Notes: generated from the letters alone by a model not told the origin. Shown: positions 45,269-54,015, counted from the stretch's first letter. The stretch is DNA of 64,000 nt from Caballeronia sp031450805 (GCF_031450805.1 NZ_JARTVY010000001.1:124001-188000); one strand, 5' to 3'. Numbers and translations: made by a program.

Positions 45269-46024
45269 TCAGGCGGCCATCATCCCTTTGAGATGCACCG
45301 CCGGCTTCACCGCCGACGCCCTTTGGCGAAACGCCTCTCCGATCATCAGCAGGCTCGGCTGCGACGGATCGAGCCATTCCTGCGCCTCGCCCAGCGCCAT
45401 CTGCGCGAGCGTCAGCGTCAGCGTGCGTTCGCGCGGCGTGCTGCACGCCTCGACGATCGCCACCGGCGTCGAACCCGGCCGCCCCGCGTCGATGAGCTGC
45501 TGCGCGATATCCGGCGCGCTGTCGCGGCCCATGTAGAACACGAGCGAATCGGCCTTCGCCTGCTCGCGGATGGCGTCGCTGTCGGCGGCGCGGCTATGCG
45601 TCGCGAGCGCCACGCTGCGCGACACGCCGCGCAGCGTCAGCGAACGCCGCAGCGTCGCCGCACTCGCCAGCGCCGCCGTGATGCCCGGCACCACTTCATA
45701 GTCGATGCCGGCCGTCTCGAGCGCGCGCATTTCCTCGTCGGCGCGGCCGAACAGCATCGGATCGCCGCCCTTCAGCCGCACGACGACGCCATGCTCGCGC
45801 GCCGCATCGACGATCTGCTTGTTGATGAAATGCTGGGCCGTTGAGCGCTGCCCGCAACGCTTGCCGACCGCGACCCTTTTCGCGTGCGGCGCGTAGTCGA
45901 GCATCGCCGGTTCGATCAGCGCGTCGTGCAGCACGACATCGGCCGATTCGAGCAGGCGCATGCCGCGCACGGTGATGAGATCCGCCGCGCCCGGCCCCGC
46001 TCCGATCAGATAGACCTTACCCAT
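45269..46024 (-). CDS. cobA: Uroporphyrinogen-III C-methyltransferase
   Basis: This enzyme methylates uroporphyrinogen III twice with SAM to give precorrin-2, the branch point to siroheme and cobalamin. The 251-residue protein has YLIGAGPGAADLITVRG (about 4-20), LKGGDPMLFGRADEE and VVPGITAALASAA, all classic for SUMT. The start is ATG at 46024; a GTG at 46033 adds three residues. As last gene of the sulfate cluster it supplies siroheme for the sulfite reductase at the head of the operon. The oxidase/ferrochelatase part of CysG is not fused. Confidence 0.95.
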   Translation of the reverse strand: MGKVYLIGAGPGAADLITVRGMRLLESADVVLHDALIEPAMLDYAPHAKRVAVGKRCGQRSTAQHFINKQIVDAAREHGVVVRLKGGDPMLFGRADEEMRALETAGIDYEVVPGITAALASAATLRRSLTLRGVSRSVALATHSRAADSDAIREQAKADSLVFYMGRDSAPDIAQQLIDAGRPGSTPVAIVEACSTPRERTLTLTLAQMALGEAQEWLDPSQPSLLMIGEAFRQRASAVKPAVHLKGMMAA

Positions 46025-46039
46025 TGCATTCACCCGTCT

Positions 46040-47353
46040 TCAGGCCGCGATTGCGCGGATCATGCCCGCCGCGACCGTGTGATGCGTCGCCTCGTCGATC
46101 AGCACGAATGCGCCCGTTCCCTGATGCGTATCGTACGCGTCCGCGACGATCGGCTTCTGCAGCGTCAGCGCCACGCGGCCGATGTCGTTCATCGCGAGCG
46201 TCGTGCGATCGACCGAGTGCGACAGCGTATGCACGTCGAGCACCTGCTTCACGGCGCCGATGCGCGCGAACACGGTATTCGTCGTCTGCTTCAGCAAATA
46301 CTTGCGCTGCGGCGAAAGCGGCTCTTCGTCGAACCAGCAGAGGTCGGCTTCGAGCTTCTTCGCCGGATCGACGGCCGCCGCCGCCGGCACGAAGGTATCG
46401 CCGCGCGATACATCGACGTCTTCGGCCAGGCGAATCGTCACCGTCTGACCCGCGAACGCGCGATCCACCGGGCTCACGCCGCCCGGCACGGGCGCCACGA
46501 TCTCGGCCACCGTCGCCTGACGATTGGCCGGCAGCACGGTGATCGCGTCGCCGACGCGCACTTCGCCGGCTTCGACGCGGCCCATGTAGCCGCGGAAATC
46601 GTCGGCCTGGGAGCCGTCCTGACGCGCGACCCATTGCACCGGGAAACGCAGCGCCTGTTCATTCGGCTGCGCAACCGGCAGCAATTCGAGCAGATCGAGC
46701 AGCGGCTCGCCCGCGTACCAGGGCATGCGCTCGCTCGCGGTCACGATGTTGTCGCCCTTCAGGGCCGACACCGGCACGAAGCGCACGTTGTCGAGTCCGA
46801 GCTGGCGCGCGAGCGCGACATAGGCGTCGCGAATCTCGTTGAAGCGGGCCTCGCTGTACTCGACGAGATCCATCTTGTTGATCGCGACGATCACGTGTTG
46901 CAGGCCCAGCAGCTTGACGATGGCGCTATGACGCTTCGTCTGCGGCAGCAATTGCGCCGCGCCGTTTTCGAAGGTGACGCGCGTCGCGTCGACGAGGATG
47001 ATCGCGGCATGCGCCGTCGATGCGCCCGTCACCATGTTGCGCGTGTACTGCTCGTGCCCCGGCGTATCCGCGATGATGAACTTGCGCTTCGCAGTCGCGA
47101 AATAGCGGTACGCCACGTCGATCGTGATGCCCTGCTCGCGCTCGGCCTCGAGGCCGTCGGTCAGCAGCGACAGATCGATTTCGTCGCCGACGGTGCGCTT
47201 GTTCTTCGCACGCGAGATCGCGGAAAGCTGGTCAGACAGCACGGCCTTGCTGTCGTACAGCAGGCGGCCGATCAGCGTGCTCTTGCCGTCGTCGACGGAA
47301 CCCGCCGTGATGAAGCGCAGCACGCCCAGGTCTTCGGTTTGATAGATGCTCAT
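46040..47353 (-). CDS. cysN: Sulfate adenylyltransferase subunit 1 (GTPase)
   Basis: With CysD this forms ATP sulfurylase, where GTP hydrolysis drives APS formation. The 437-residue product has GTPase motifs GSVDDGKSTLIGRLL (about 18-32), DTPGHEQYTRNM, and NKMDL, followed by EF-Tu-like beta-barrel domains. No APS kinase (CysC) domain is fused. The start is 47353 (MSIYQTEDL). It lies 26 bases after cysD. Confidence 0.96.
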   Translation of the reverse strand: MSIYQTEDLGVLRFITAGSVDDGKSTLIGRLLYDSKAVLSDQLSAISRAKNKRTVGDEIDLSLLTDGLEAEREQGITIDVAYRYFATAKRKFIIADTPGHEQYTRNMVTGASTAHAAIILVDATRVTFENGAAQLLPQTKRHSAIVKLLGLQHVIVAINKMDLVEYSEARFNEIRDAYVALARQLGLDNVRFVPVSALKGDNIVTASERMPWYAGEPLLDLLELLPVAQPNEQALRFPVQWVARQDGSQADDFRGYMGRVEAGEVRVGDAITVLPANRQATVAEIVAPVPGGVSPVDRAFAGQTVTIRLAEDVDVSRGDTFVPAAAAVDPAKKLEADLCWFDEEPLSPQRKYLLKQTTNTVFARIGAVKQVLDVHTLSHSVDRTTLAMNDIGRVALTLQKPIVADAYDTHQGTGAFVLIDEATHHTVAAGMIRAIAA

Positions 47354-47379
47354 GATTCGTCGATTCCTTTGGGCGTTGC

Positions 47380-48342
47380 TTAGAAATAGCCTTGCTTCTT
47401 GCGCTGTTCCATCGCGGCTTCGGAAGCCTGATCGTCCATGCGCGTCGCGCCGCGTTCGGTGATTTCCGTCACGGCCGTTTCCGCGATGATCTTCTCGACA
47501 TCGTCGGCATCGCTCGAAACCGGGCACGTGCAGCTGATGTCGCCGACGGTGCGGAAGCGGACCTGCGCGATCTCGGAAGTTTCGCCTTCGCGCACCGGCG
47601 TGAGCGGCGTCACCGGCACGAGCAGCCCGTTGCGGCGGACGATCTCGCGGTCATGCGCGTAGTAGATCGACGGCAGTTCGAGCTTCTCGCGGGCGATGTA
47701 TTGCCACACGTCGAGTTCGGTCCAGTTGGAGATCGGGAACACACGCAGATGCTCGCCGTTGTGCAGGCGCGCGTTGTAGATGCTCCACAGTTCCGGGCGC
47801 TGCGCCTTCGGGTCCCACTGGCCGAATTCGTCGCGGAACGAGAAGATGCGCTCTTTCGCGCGAGCCTTCTCTTCGTCGCGGCGCGCGCCGCCGATCATCG
47901 CCGTGTAGCCATATTGCTCGATGGTTTCGAGCAGCGTCACCGCTTGTGCGGCGTTGCGCGAATCCGTTTCGCGACGCAGGCGCACGGTGCCCTTCCTGAT
48001 CGAATCCTCGACATGGCCGACGACCAGTTCCGCTCCGATCTCCGCCGCGCGGCGGTCACGGAAGTCGATCACTTCGTCGAAGTTGTGGCCCGTATCGATA
48101 TGCACCAGCGGGAACGGCAGCACGGTCTTGCGGCCCGCGCCGAGACCGAACGCCTTCAGCGCGAGATGCAGCACGACGACCGAATCCTTGCCGCCCGAAA
48201 ACAGCAGCGCGGGCTTGCTGCATTCCGCGACGAGTTCGCGCAGGATGTGGATCGACTCGGCTTCGAGCCAGTCGAGATGGTCCATCCGCGTCGCCCGGTT
48301 GACGATCGGGGTCGTGACGTTGGGGTCGAGCGTCGTGCTCAT
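47380..48342 (-). CDS. cysD: Sulfate adenylyltransferase subunit 2
   Basis: This catalytic subunit of ATP sulfurylase has 320 residues with the PP-loop SGGKDSVVVLHLALKAFG (about 47-64), HIDTGHNFDEVI, GGARRDEEKARAKERIFS and the late CTCPVSSDADDVEKII. The start at 48342 (MSTTLDPNV) has AAAAGGAT upstream. The open frame extending to 48786 overlaps cysH and is not coding. Confidence 0.96.
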   Translation of the reverse strand: MSTTLDPNVTTPIVNRATRMDHLDWLEAESIHILRELVAECSKPALLFSGGKDSVVVLHLALKAFGLGAGRKTVLPFPLVHIDTGHNFDEVIDFRDRRAAEIGAELVVGHVEDSIRKGTVRLRRETDSRNAAQAVTLLETIEQYGYTAMIGGARRDEEKARAKERIFSFRDEFGQWDPKAQRPELWSIYNARLHNGEHLRVFPISNWTELDVWQYIAREKLELPSIYYAHDREIVRRNGLLVPVTPLTPVREGETSEIAQVRFRTVGDISCTCPVSSDADDVEKIIAETAVTEITERGATRMDDQASEAAMEQRKKQGYF

Positions 48343-48431
48343 ATTCGTCGATCCTTTTATGGCGGCATCCTCGGGACGCCGCGTTCGGTAACAGGGTTGT
48401 GCTGCGGCGTCTGCGCGCCTCGTTGTCTTCG

Positions 48432-49172
48432 TCAGATCGCCGAGCTGGGAGCTTCTTCGACGATCCTGATGCTGCTGATGCTGCTGATGTTGGTCATGTG
48501 CAGGCCGCATTCCTTCGTATCGCGCGATTCCCACCACCAGCGGCCCGCGCGGCTGTCCTCGCCGGGACGCACGGCGCGCGTGCACGGCTCGCAGCCGATG
48601 CTCGGATAGCCGCGCGCATGCAGCGGATTCACGGGCACGTCGAACGCCTTCAGGTAATCCCAGACATCGGCTTCGGTCCAGTCCGCGAGCGGATTGAACT
48701 TCGCGATGCCGCGCGGCGCGTCGTGTTCTTCCTCGTGCAGTTCGGCGCGCGTCACCGACTGCTCGCGGCGCTGGCCCGTCACCCACGCGGACACCTCCGC
48801 GAGCGCACGGTTGAGCGGCTCGACCTTGCGGATATGGCAGCAGCTCTTGCGCAAATCGATGCTCTCGTAGAACGCGTTCGCGCCGTGGTCGCGCACGTAG
48901 GCATCGACGGCATCGGCTTGCGGATGCAATTGCTCGATGTCATAGCCGTAGCGCGCATTCACGCTGTCGATCATGCCGAGCGTTTCCGCGTGCAGGCGGC
49001 CCGTGTTCAACGAGAAGATGCCGATACCGACCCCGCGCGAAAGAATTGCGTGCGTGAGCACCATGTCTTCCGCGGCGAGGCTGCTGGCTAGCTTGACGCG
49101 CTCGTGGCGCGCTGCGATGGAATCGAGCAGCGCATCCAGACGGTCAACCCTGGCTTGCAATTCTGGCGTCAT
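48432..49172 (-). CDS. cysH: Phosphoadenosine/adenosine phosphosulfate reductase, APS type
   Basis: This cytoplasmic enzyme reduces activated sulfate to sulfite with thioredoxin. The 246-residue product has the PP-loop region ASSLAAEDMVLTHAI and FSLNTGRLHAET. The [4Fe-4S] cysteines are SCCHIRKVEPL and IGCEPCTRAV (CC...CxxC), which mark APS reductases as opposed to E. coli-type PAPS reductases. With no cysC here, the route goes via APS. The catalytic ECGLH is near the C-terminus. The protein ends in a Ser/Ile tail encoded by three 9-base tandem repeats (48466-48492). Confidence 0.95.
   Translation of the reverse strand: MTPELQARVDRLDALLDSIAARHERVKLASSLAAEDMVLTHAILSRGVGIGIFSLNTGRLHAETLGMIDSVNARYGYDIEQLHPQADAVDAYVRDHGANAFYESIDLRKSCCHIRKVEPLNRALAEVSAWVTGQRREQSVTRAELHEEEHDAPRGIAKFNPLADWTEADVWDYLKAFDVPVNPLHARGYPSIGCEPCTRAVRPGEDSRAGRWWWESRDTKECGLHMTNISSISSIRIVEEAPSSAI
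48466..48492. repeat. Three tandem 9-base repeats in the 3' end of cysH
   Basis: CTGATGCTG (48466-48474), CTGATGCTG (48475-48483) and CTGATGTTG (48484-48492) are in frame. They encode the Ser-Ile repeats of the CysH tail after the catalytic ECGLH. Confidence 0.9.
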
Positions 49173-49175
49173 GCC

Positions 49176-49715
49176 TCAGGCTCCGAGCGTGGCGAGCACC
49201 GCGGCGCGGCGGCGGAACAGCGGTTCGGGGTTGTCGTTCGCGCCCTGATACAGTTCGGTGAACTCGTTGAACGCGTTGAGCGCGTCGTTGATGTCCTTGT
49301 CGGCGCGCACGGCGAAAGCGTCGAATCCGCAGCGGTAGTGGAAGAACACCTGGTCGCGCAGCACGTCGCCGATGGCGCGCAACTCGCCCTTCCAGTCATA
49401 GCGCTCGCGCAGCAGGCGGCCGATCGAAAAGCCGCGGCCATCGCGGAACACCGGGAAATCGACGGCGATGACCGCGATCCTGTCGAAGTCCGGCACGATA
49501 TCCGCGGGTTCGTCGTCGGGAGCGAGCCACACGCCGAGGGCGTCCCTGGAGCGCGTTGCGGCGATCGCATCCTTCTGCTCCTTCCACAGCGCGAACGGCA
49601 CGATCACCTTGCCGGCGGGCAGCGCATCGGCTGCGGGCAGCGAGCCGTCTTCAGCGGCGCGGATCACGGTGAAATCGTCTTCCACGACCGCGCGGTTCTT
49701 GATAATCAACGTCAT
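49176..49715 (-). CDS. DUF934 protein of the sulfite reductase operon
   Basis: The 179-residue protein starts MTLIIKNRAVVEDDFTVI and contains VWLAPDDEPADI, DFPVFRDGRGFSIGRLLRERY and DQVFFHYRCGFDAF, all typical of DUF934. The family is strictly linked to sulfite/nitrite reductase genes. Function is not established; an electron-transfer or assembly role for the hemoprotein is often assumed. It lies 10 bases after the reductase gene and 3 before cysH. Confidence 0.92.
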   Translation of the reverse strand: MTLIIKNRAVVEDDFTVIRAAEDGSLPAADALPAGKVIVPFALWKEQKDAIAATRSRDALGVWLAPDDEPADIVPDFDRIAVIAVDFPVFRDGRGFSIGRLLRERYDWKGELRAIGDVLRDQVFFHYRCGFDAFAVRADKDINDALNAFNEFTELYQGANDNPEPLFRRRAAVLATLGA

Positions 49716-49725
49716 CTTCAAATCC

Positions 49726-51402
49726 TCAAGCGTGTGCCTGGCGCGATGCGTACACGCGCTCCTTGAACGGCGCAATGCCGATGCGGCCGAACGTCTCGAT
49801 GAAGCGCTCGCCTTCGATGCGGTTGTCGACGAACGTCTCGATCACGCTCGACACGACGTCCGGCATTTCATGCGCCGAGAACGACGGGCCGATGACCTTG
49901 CCGAGATGCGCGCCGGTCGCGCCCGAGCTCTGCTCGCCGCCGAGCGTCACCTGGTACCACTCCGAGCCGTCCTTGTCGACGCCCAGCACGCCGATGTTGC
50001 CGACGTGGTGATGACCGCACGCGTTCATGCAGCCCGAAATGTTGATCGACAGGTCGCCCAGGTCGTAGACGAAGTCGGCGTTGTCGAAGCGTTGCTGGAT
50101 CGCCTGCGCGATCGGGATCGACTTCGCATTCGCGAGCGAGCAGAAATCGCCGCCGGGGCACGAGATGATGTCCGTCAGCAAGCCGATGTTCGCCGACGCG
50201 AAACCGACCGCCTTCGCGCGTTCCCACACGGTGAACAGGTCGTGCTTCTTCACGTTAGCGAGAATCAGGTTCTGCTCGTGCGACACGCGGATTTCGCCGA
50301 AGGAGAACGCGTCGGCGAGATCGGCGACGTCGTCCATCTGCTTGTCGGTCGCGTCCCCCGGAGCGATGCCCGTCGGCTTCAGCGACAGCGTCACCGATGC
50401 ATAGCCCGGCACCTTGTGCGGACGCACGTTGCGCTCGACCCAGCGCGCGAACGCCTTGTTTTCGATCAGATGCTTTTCGTACGATGCGTCCGTGTCCGGC
50501 AGCTTCTCGTAGGCCGGCGGCGCGAAGAACTTCGACACGCGCTCGACTTCGTCCTGCGTGAGCGTCGACGGGCCATCCTTCAGATGGAGCCACTCTTCCT
50601 CGACCTGCTTCGCGAACTTTTCCGGCGAGAGCGCCTTCACGAGAATCTTGATGCGCGCCTTGTACATGTTGTCGCGGCGGCCGTAGCGGTTGTAGACGCG
50701 CAGCACGGCTTCGCAGTACGTCAGCAGATGCCGCCACGGCAAGTCTTCCTTGATGACGGCGCCGATGATCGGCGTGCGGCCGAGCCCGCCGCCCGCGAGA
50801 ATGCTCGCGACGACTTCGCCCTGCGCGTTCTTCTTCAAATAGACGCCGAGATCGTGAATCTGCACCGCCGCGCGATCCTCCGCCGATCCGCAGACCGCGA
50901 TCTTGAACTTGCGCGGCAGCCAGGCGAACTCGGGATGGAACGTGGACCATTGACGCAGGATTTCAGCCCACGGACGCGGATCGACCTGCTCGTCAGGCGC
51001 CACGCCCGCGAACTGGTCCGCCGTGATGTTGCGGATGCAGTTGCCCGACGTCTGGATCGCGTGCATCTGCACCGAAGCCAGCTTGCGCAGGATTTCGGGC
51101 GTCTCTTCGAGCTCGACCCAGTTGAACTGGATGTTCGTGCGCGTCGAAAAGTGCCCGTAGCCGCGGTCGTGCTCGCGCGCGATGGTCGCCAGCATGCGGA
51201 GCTGGTCGCTGCGCAGATTGCCGTAAGGAATCGCGATGCGATGCATGTACGCGTGACGCTGCATGTACAGGCCGTTCTGCAACCGCAGCGGACGAAACTC
51301 CTCTTCGCTCAACTCGCCCGACAGACGGCGGCGAACCTGATCGGCGTACTGTGCGACTCGCTCGTCGACGATTCGCTGGTCGACCTGATCGTATTGGTAC
51401 AT
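49726..51402 (-). CDS. cysI: Sulfite reductase hemoprotein (siroheme/4Fe-4S)
   Basis: This enzyme reduces sulfite to sulfide by six electrons. The 558-residue product has two ferredoxin-like half repeats and the cluster/siroheme cysteines CPGGDFC and SGCMNACGHH near residues 430-475, plus STRTNIQFNW and TSGNCIRNIT at the substrate site. It is nitrite/sulfite reductase family of the NirA/Sir type. The start is the ATG at 51402 (MYQYDQVDQR); 24 more residues are open upstream. It heads the cys operon, divergent from cysB. No cysJ flavoprotein is nearby, so electrons probably come from ferredoxin or another donor (inference). Confidence 0.93.
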   Translation of the reverse strand: MYQYDQVDQRIVDERVAQYADQVRRRLSGELSEEEFRPLRLQNGLYMQRHAYMHRIAIPYGNLRSDQLRMLATIAREHDRGYGHFSTRTNIQFNWVELEETPEILRKLASVQMHAIQTSGNCIRNITADQFAGVAPDEQVDPRPWAEILRQWSTFHPEFAWLPRKFKIAVCGSAEDRAAVQIHDLGVYLKKNAQGEVVASILAGGGLGRTPIIGAVIKEDLPWRHLLTYCEAVLRVYNRYGRRDNMYKARIKILVKALSPEKFAKQVEEEWLHLKDGPSTLTQDEVERVSKFFAPPAYEKLPDTDASYEKHLIENKAFARWVERNVRPHKVPGYASVTLSLKPTGIAPGDATDKQMDDVADLADAFSFGEIRVSHEQNLILANVKKHDLFTVWERAKAVGFASANIGLLTDIISCPGGDFCSLANAKSIPIAQAIQQRFDNADFVYDLGDLSINISGCMNACGHHHVGNIGVLGVDKDGSEWYQVTLGGEQSSGATGAHLGKVIGPSFSAHEMPDVVSSVIETFVDNRIEGERFIETFGRIGIAPFKERVYASRQAHA

Positions 51403-51569
51403 TCGGGGGCCCCAAGTTTTTGTTTGGACACCGCGTTTCAGGTTGCGCGGCGCAGATAACCATTGATCCGCCATTGCACGCGTCGTTCAGACGGAACGAT
51501 CATTTGCTAATGACGAAAACAGCTATGGATATTGGAAAAATTGGACTGATAGTAATAAACCTGCTATAT

Positions 51570-51605
51570 ATTGCAAACGACTGAAAAATTACTTTGATAT
51601 GCAAT
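51570..51605. promoter_or_regulatory. Inverted repeat in the cysI/cysB divergent region
   Basis: ATTGCA (51570-51575) is repeated inverted as TGCAAT (51600-51605) within an AT-rich stretch (about 51480-51625) unlike the GC-rich surroundings. This is where CysB-type binding and both promoters are expected; the precise sites cannot be assigned by eye. Confidence 0.4.
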
Positions 51606-51628
51606 CAGGTAATAACGAAGGGTTCTAA

Positions 51629-52570
51629 ATGAATTTGCACCAGTTCCGCTTCGTGCGCGAGGCCGTGCGGCAGAACTTCAACCTGACGGAAGCAGCGAAG
51701 GCGCTGTATACATCACAGCCGGGCGTCTCCAAGGCGATCATCGAACTGGAGGACGAGCTGGGCGTCGAGATCTTCACGCGGCATGGCAAGCGCGTGCGGT
51801 CGCTCACCGAGCCGGGGCGCATCATTCTCGCGTCGGTCGAAAAAATCCTGCAGGAAGTCGAAAGCCTGAAGCGTGTCGGCAAGGACTACGCGGCGCAGGA
51901 TCAGGGCAATCTCGTCATCGCCGCGACGCATACGCAGGCGCGCTACTCGCTGCCGGCGGCCATCGCCGAGTTCAAGAAGCGCTTCCCGAAGGTGCATCTT
52001 TCGATCCTGCAAGGCAGCCCGACGCAGGTCGCGGAAATGGTCATCCACGATCAGGCGGACATCGCCATCGCGACGGAAGCCATCGCCAATTACAAGGAAC
52101 TCGTGTCGCTGCCCTGCTTCCAGTGGCAACACCTCGCGGTCATGCTGCCCGAGCATCCGCTGCTGGAACGCAAGCTTCTCACGCTCGACGATCTCGTGCA
52201 GTACCCGCTCATCACGTACGACGCCGCGTTCGCCGGCCGCACCAAGATCAATCAGGCGTTCGCGCTGCGGACGCTCAGCCCGGACATCGTGCTCGAGGCC
52301 ATCGACGCGGACGTCATCAAGACCTATGTCGAGCTTGGGCTGGGCGTGGGGATCATGGCGGATATCGCGTTCAACCCGGAGCGCGACCGCCATTTGCGCG
52401 CGATGCCCGTCGGCCATCTGTTCGGCACCAACGTCACGCGGCTCGCGCTCAAGCAGGGCGCTTATTTGCGCAGCTATGTCTACACGCTCGTCGAACTGCT
52501 GTCGCCTTCGATGAACCGCAAGCTGATCGAACAGGCGCTTGCGGGCGGTCACGAGACTTACGAACTGTAA
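51629..52570 (+). CDS. cysB: CysB-family LysR regulator
   Basis: The 313-residue protein has an N-terminal winged HTH (residues 1-60: LHQFRFVREAVRQNFNLTEA, TSQPGVSKAIIELEDELG) and a substrate-binding domain with CysB-like VIAATHTQARYSLPAAIAEF and LHLSILQGSPTQ-type KVHLSILQGSPTQVAEMV. CysB responds to O-/N-acetylserine and activates sulfate assimilation. Its divergent place before the cys operon supports that role. Paralogues such as Cbl/SsuR are alternatives. The binding-protein gene begins 53 bases downstream. Confidence 0.9.
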   Translation: MNLHQFRFVREAVRQNFNLTEAAKALYTSQPGVSKAIIELEDELGVEIFTRHGKRVRSLTEPGRIILASVEKILQEVESLKRVGKDYAAQDQGNLVIAATHTQARYSLPAAIAEFKKRFPKVHLSILQGSPTQVAEMVIHDQADIAIATEAIANYKELVSLPCFQWQHLAVMLPEHPLLERKLLTLDDLVQYPLITYDAAFAGRTKINQAFALRTLSPDIVLEAIDADVIKTYVELGLGVGIMADIAFNPERDRHLRAMPVGHLFGTNVTRLALKQGAYLRSYVYTLVELLSPSMNRKLIEQALAGGHETYEL

Positions 52571-52623
52571 ATACGACGGCGCAAACGCCGCCACAACAAG
52601 ACGCACTCCTGGAGACCATCCCG

Positions 52624-53784
52624 ATGACGTTGTCGAAGATCACGCGCCGCCTCGCTGCCGGCGTCGCCCTCGCTTTGCTGACCGCCGCGGCGCACGCGCA
52701 GATCAAGGTGGGCGTGGACCTGTCGAGCACCGGCCCGGCCGCCGCGATCGGCATCACGAGCAAGAACGCGATGCTGATGTGGCCGAAGACCATCGCCGGT
52801 CAGGACGCGCAGTACATCATCCTCGACGACGGTTCCGACCCGGGTGCTGCCGTGCGCAATATCCGCAAGCTGATCACCGAAGACAAGGTCGATGTGATCG
52901 TCGGCCCGAACATCACGCCGGCGGCGCTGGCGGCGCTCGATCCCGTCTCGGAGTATCAGACGCCGATGATCACGCTGATCGGGTCGGCGTCGGTGGTGGA
53001 ACCGCAGGAAGGGAAGAAGGTGTGGGCGTTCAAGATGGCGCAGACCGACCGCGCCATGGCCGACGTGATGACGCGTTACATGGCGAATCACGGCGTGAAG
53101 ACCGTCGGTTTCATCGGCTTCGCGGACAGCTACGGCGATAGCTGGCTGAACGAGTTCGGCAAGTTCGCGGAGCTGCGGCACATCAGGATCGTCGGCAGCG
53201 AGCGCTTCAACCGGACCGACGCGAGCGTCACCGGCCAGATTCTCAAGCTGATGGCCGCGCGACCGGACGCCATGCTGATTGCGGGCGCGGGAACGCCGAC
53301 CGTGCTGCCGCAGCGCACGCTCGTCGAGCGCGGCTACAAGGGCGCGATCTATCAGACGCACGGCATCGCGACGCCCGAATTCATCAAGCTCGGCGGCAAG
53401 GATGTCGAAGGCACCCTTTTCCCGACGCAGCCGGTGGTCGTGGCGCGCACGCTCCCGGCGGATCATCCGTCGAAGAAGGCGGCGCTCGCGTTCGTCGACG
53501 CCTATGAGGACAAGTACGGGAAAGGCACGGTCACGCAGTTCGCCGGCGATGCGGCGGGCGTGTACCCCCGCTTGCAGGATGCCGTGGCGCGGGCGCTGAA
53601 GACCGGCAAGCCGGGTACGAAAGAGTTTCGCGTCGCGCTGCGCTCGGAACTGGAGCGCGCGCACGAACTGGTGGTGCCCAATGGCGTCGTGAATACGAGC
53701 GCGAGCGATCACGTCGGGCTGGATCAACGGGCGAGCGTGATGGGCGTCATTCGGAACGGCGCATTCACCTATCTGAGCCAGTGA
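52624..53784 (+). CDS. Orphan periplasmic binding protein, Leu/Ile/Val-binding family
   Basis: The 386-residue protein has a signal peptide (RRLAAGVALALLTAAAHA, cleaved near residue 25) and a type I periplasmic binding fold. It begins QIKVGVDLSSTGPAAAIGI and continues with DDGSDPGAAVRNIRKLI and TPMITLIGSASVVEP. This is the HAAT (LivJ-like) family. No permease or ATPase gene adjoins. Position behind cysB suggests a sulfur-related ligand, but the family often binds amino acids, amides or aromatics. An open frame before 52624 lies in cysB. Confidence 0.88.
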   Translation: MTLSKITRRLAAGVALALLTAAAHAQIKVGVDLSSTGPAAAIGITSKNAMLMWPKTIAGQDAQYIILDDGSDPGAAVRNIRKLITEDKVDVIVGPNITPAALAALDPVSEYQTPMITLIGSASVVEPQEGKKVWAFKMAQTDRAMADVMTRYMANHGVKTVGFIGFADSYGDSWLNEFGKFAELRHIRIVGSERFNRTDASVTGQILKLMAARPDAMLIAGAGTPTVLPQRTLVERGYKGAIYQTHGIATPEFIKLGGKDVEGTLFPTQPVVVARTLPADHPSKKAALAFVDAYEDKYGKGTVTQFAGDAAGVYPRLQDAVARALKTGKPGTKEFRVALRSELERAHELVVPNGVVNTSASDHVGLDQRASVMGVIRNGAFTYLSQ

Positions 53785-53817
53785 TTTCGGGTTGCATCGT
53801 TCTTTGACGCGGGCAGC

Positions 53818-53846
53818 TTGCTCATCGCAGGGATTTCGGTCATAAT
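53818..53846 (+). promoter_or_regulatory. Sigma-70-type promoter of tRNA-Leu
   Basis: TTGCTC (53818-53823), a 17-base spacer and CATAAT (53841-53846) place the start about 47 bases before the mature tRNA 5' end. Confidence 0.65.
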
Positions 53847-53899
53847 CGCCGACTCGATTTGGACGTTCCGCTTGGGTCGTCTTCATCGAAGAACAGCGT

Positions 53900-53984
53900 G
53901 CCCAGGTGGTGAAATTGGTAGACGCAGGGGACTCAAAATCCCCCGCCGCAAGGCGTGCCGGTTCGATTCCGGCCCTGGGCACCA
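53900..53984 (+). tRNA. tRNA-Leu (anticodon CAA)
   Basis: The 85-base cloverleaf has acceptor GCCCAGG / CCTGGGC, discriminator A and encoded CCA. The D-arm is GTGGTGAAATTGGTAGAC, the anticodon loop CTCAAAA (anticodon CAA) closed by GGGGA/TCCCC, a long variable arm (GCCGCAAGGC) typical of Leu, and the T-arm GGTTCGATTCC. It reads UUG codons. Confidence 0.97.
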
Positions 53985-53985
53985 G

Positions 53986-54015
53986 AGATTCAATGCAAAA
54001 AGATTCAACGCAAAA
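53986..54015 (+). repeat. Two tandem 15-base copies after tRNA-Leu
   Basis: AGATTCAATGCAAAA (53986-54000) is directly repeated as AGATTCAACGCAAAA (54001-54015), one mismatch, joining the tRNA to its terminator. The second copy's A-run forms part of the terminator stem. Confidence 0.85.

Noticed and set aside
52558..53982. Minus-strand frame beginning MPRAGIEPARLAAGDFES
   Set aside because: The start is the tRNA artefact in another frame, and the rest is antisense to the binding protein.
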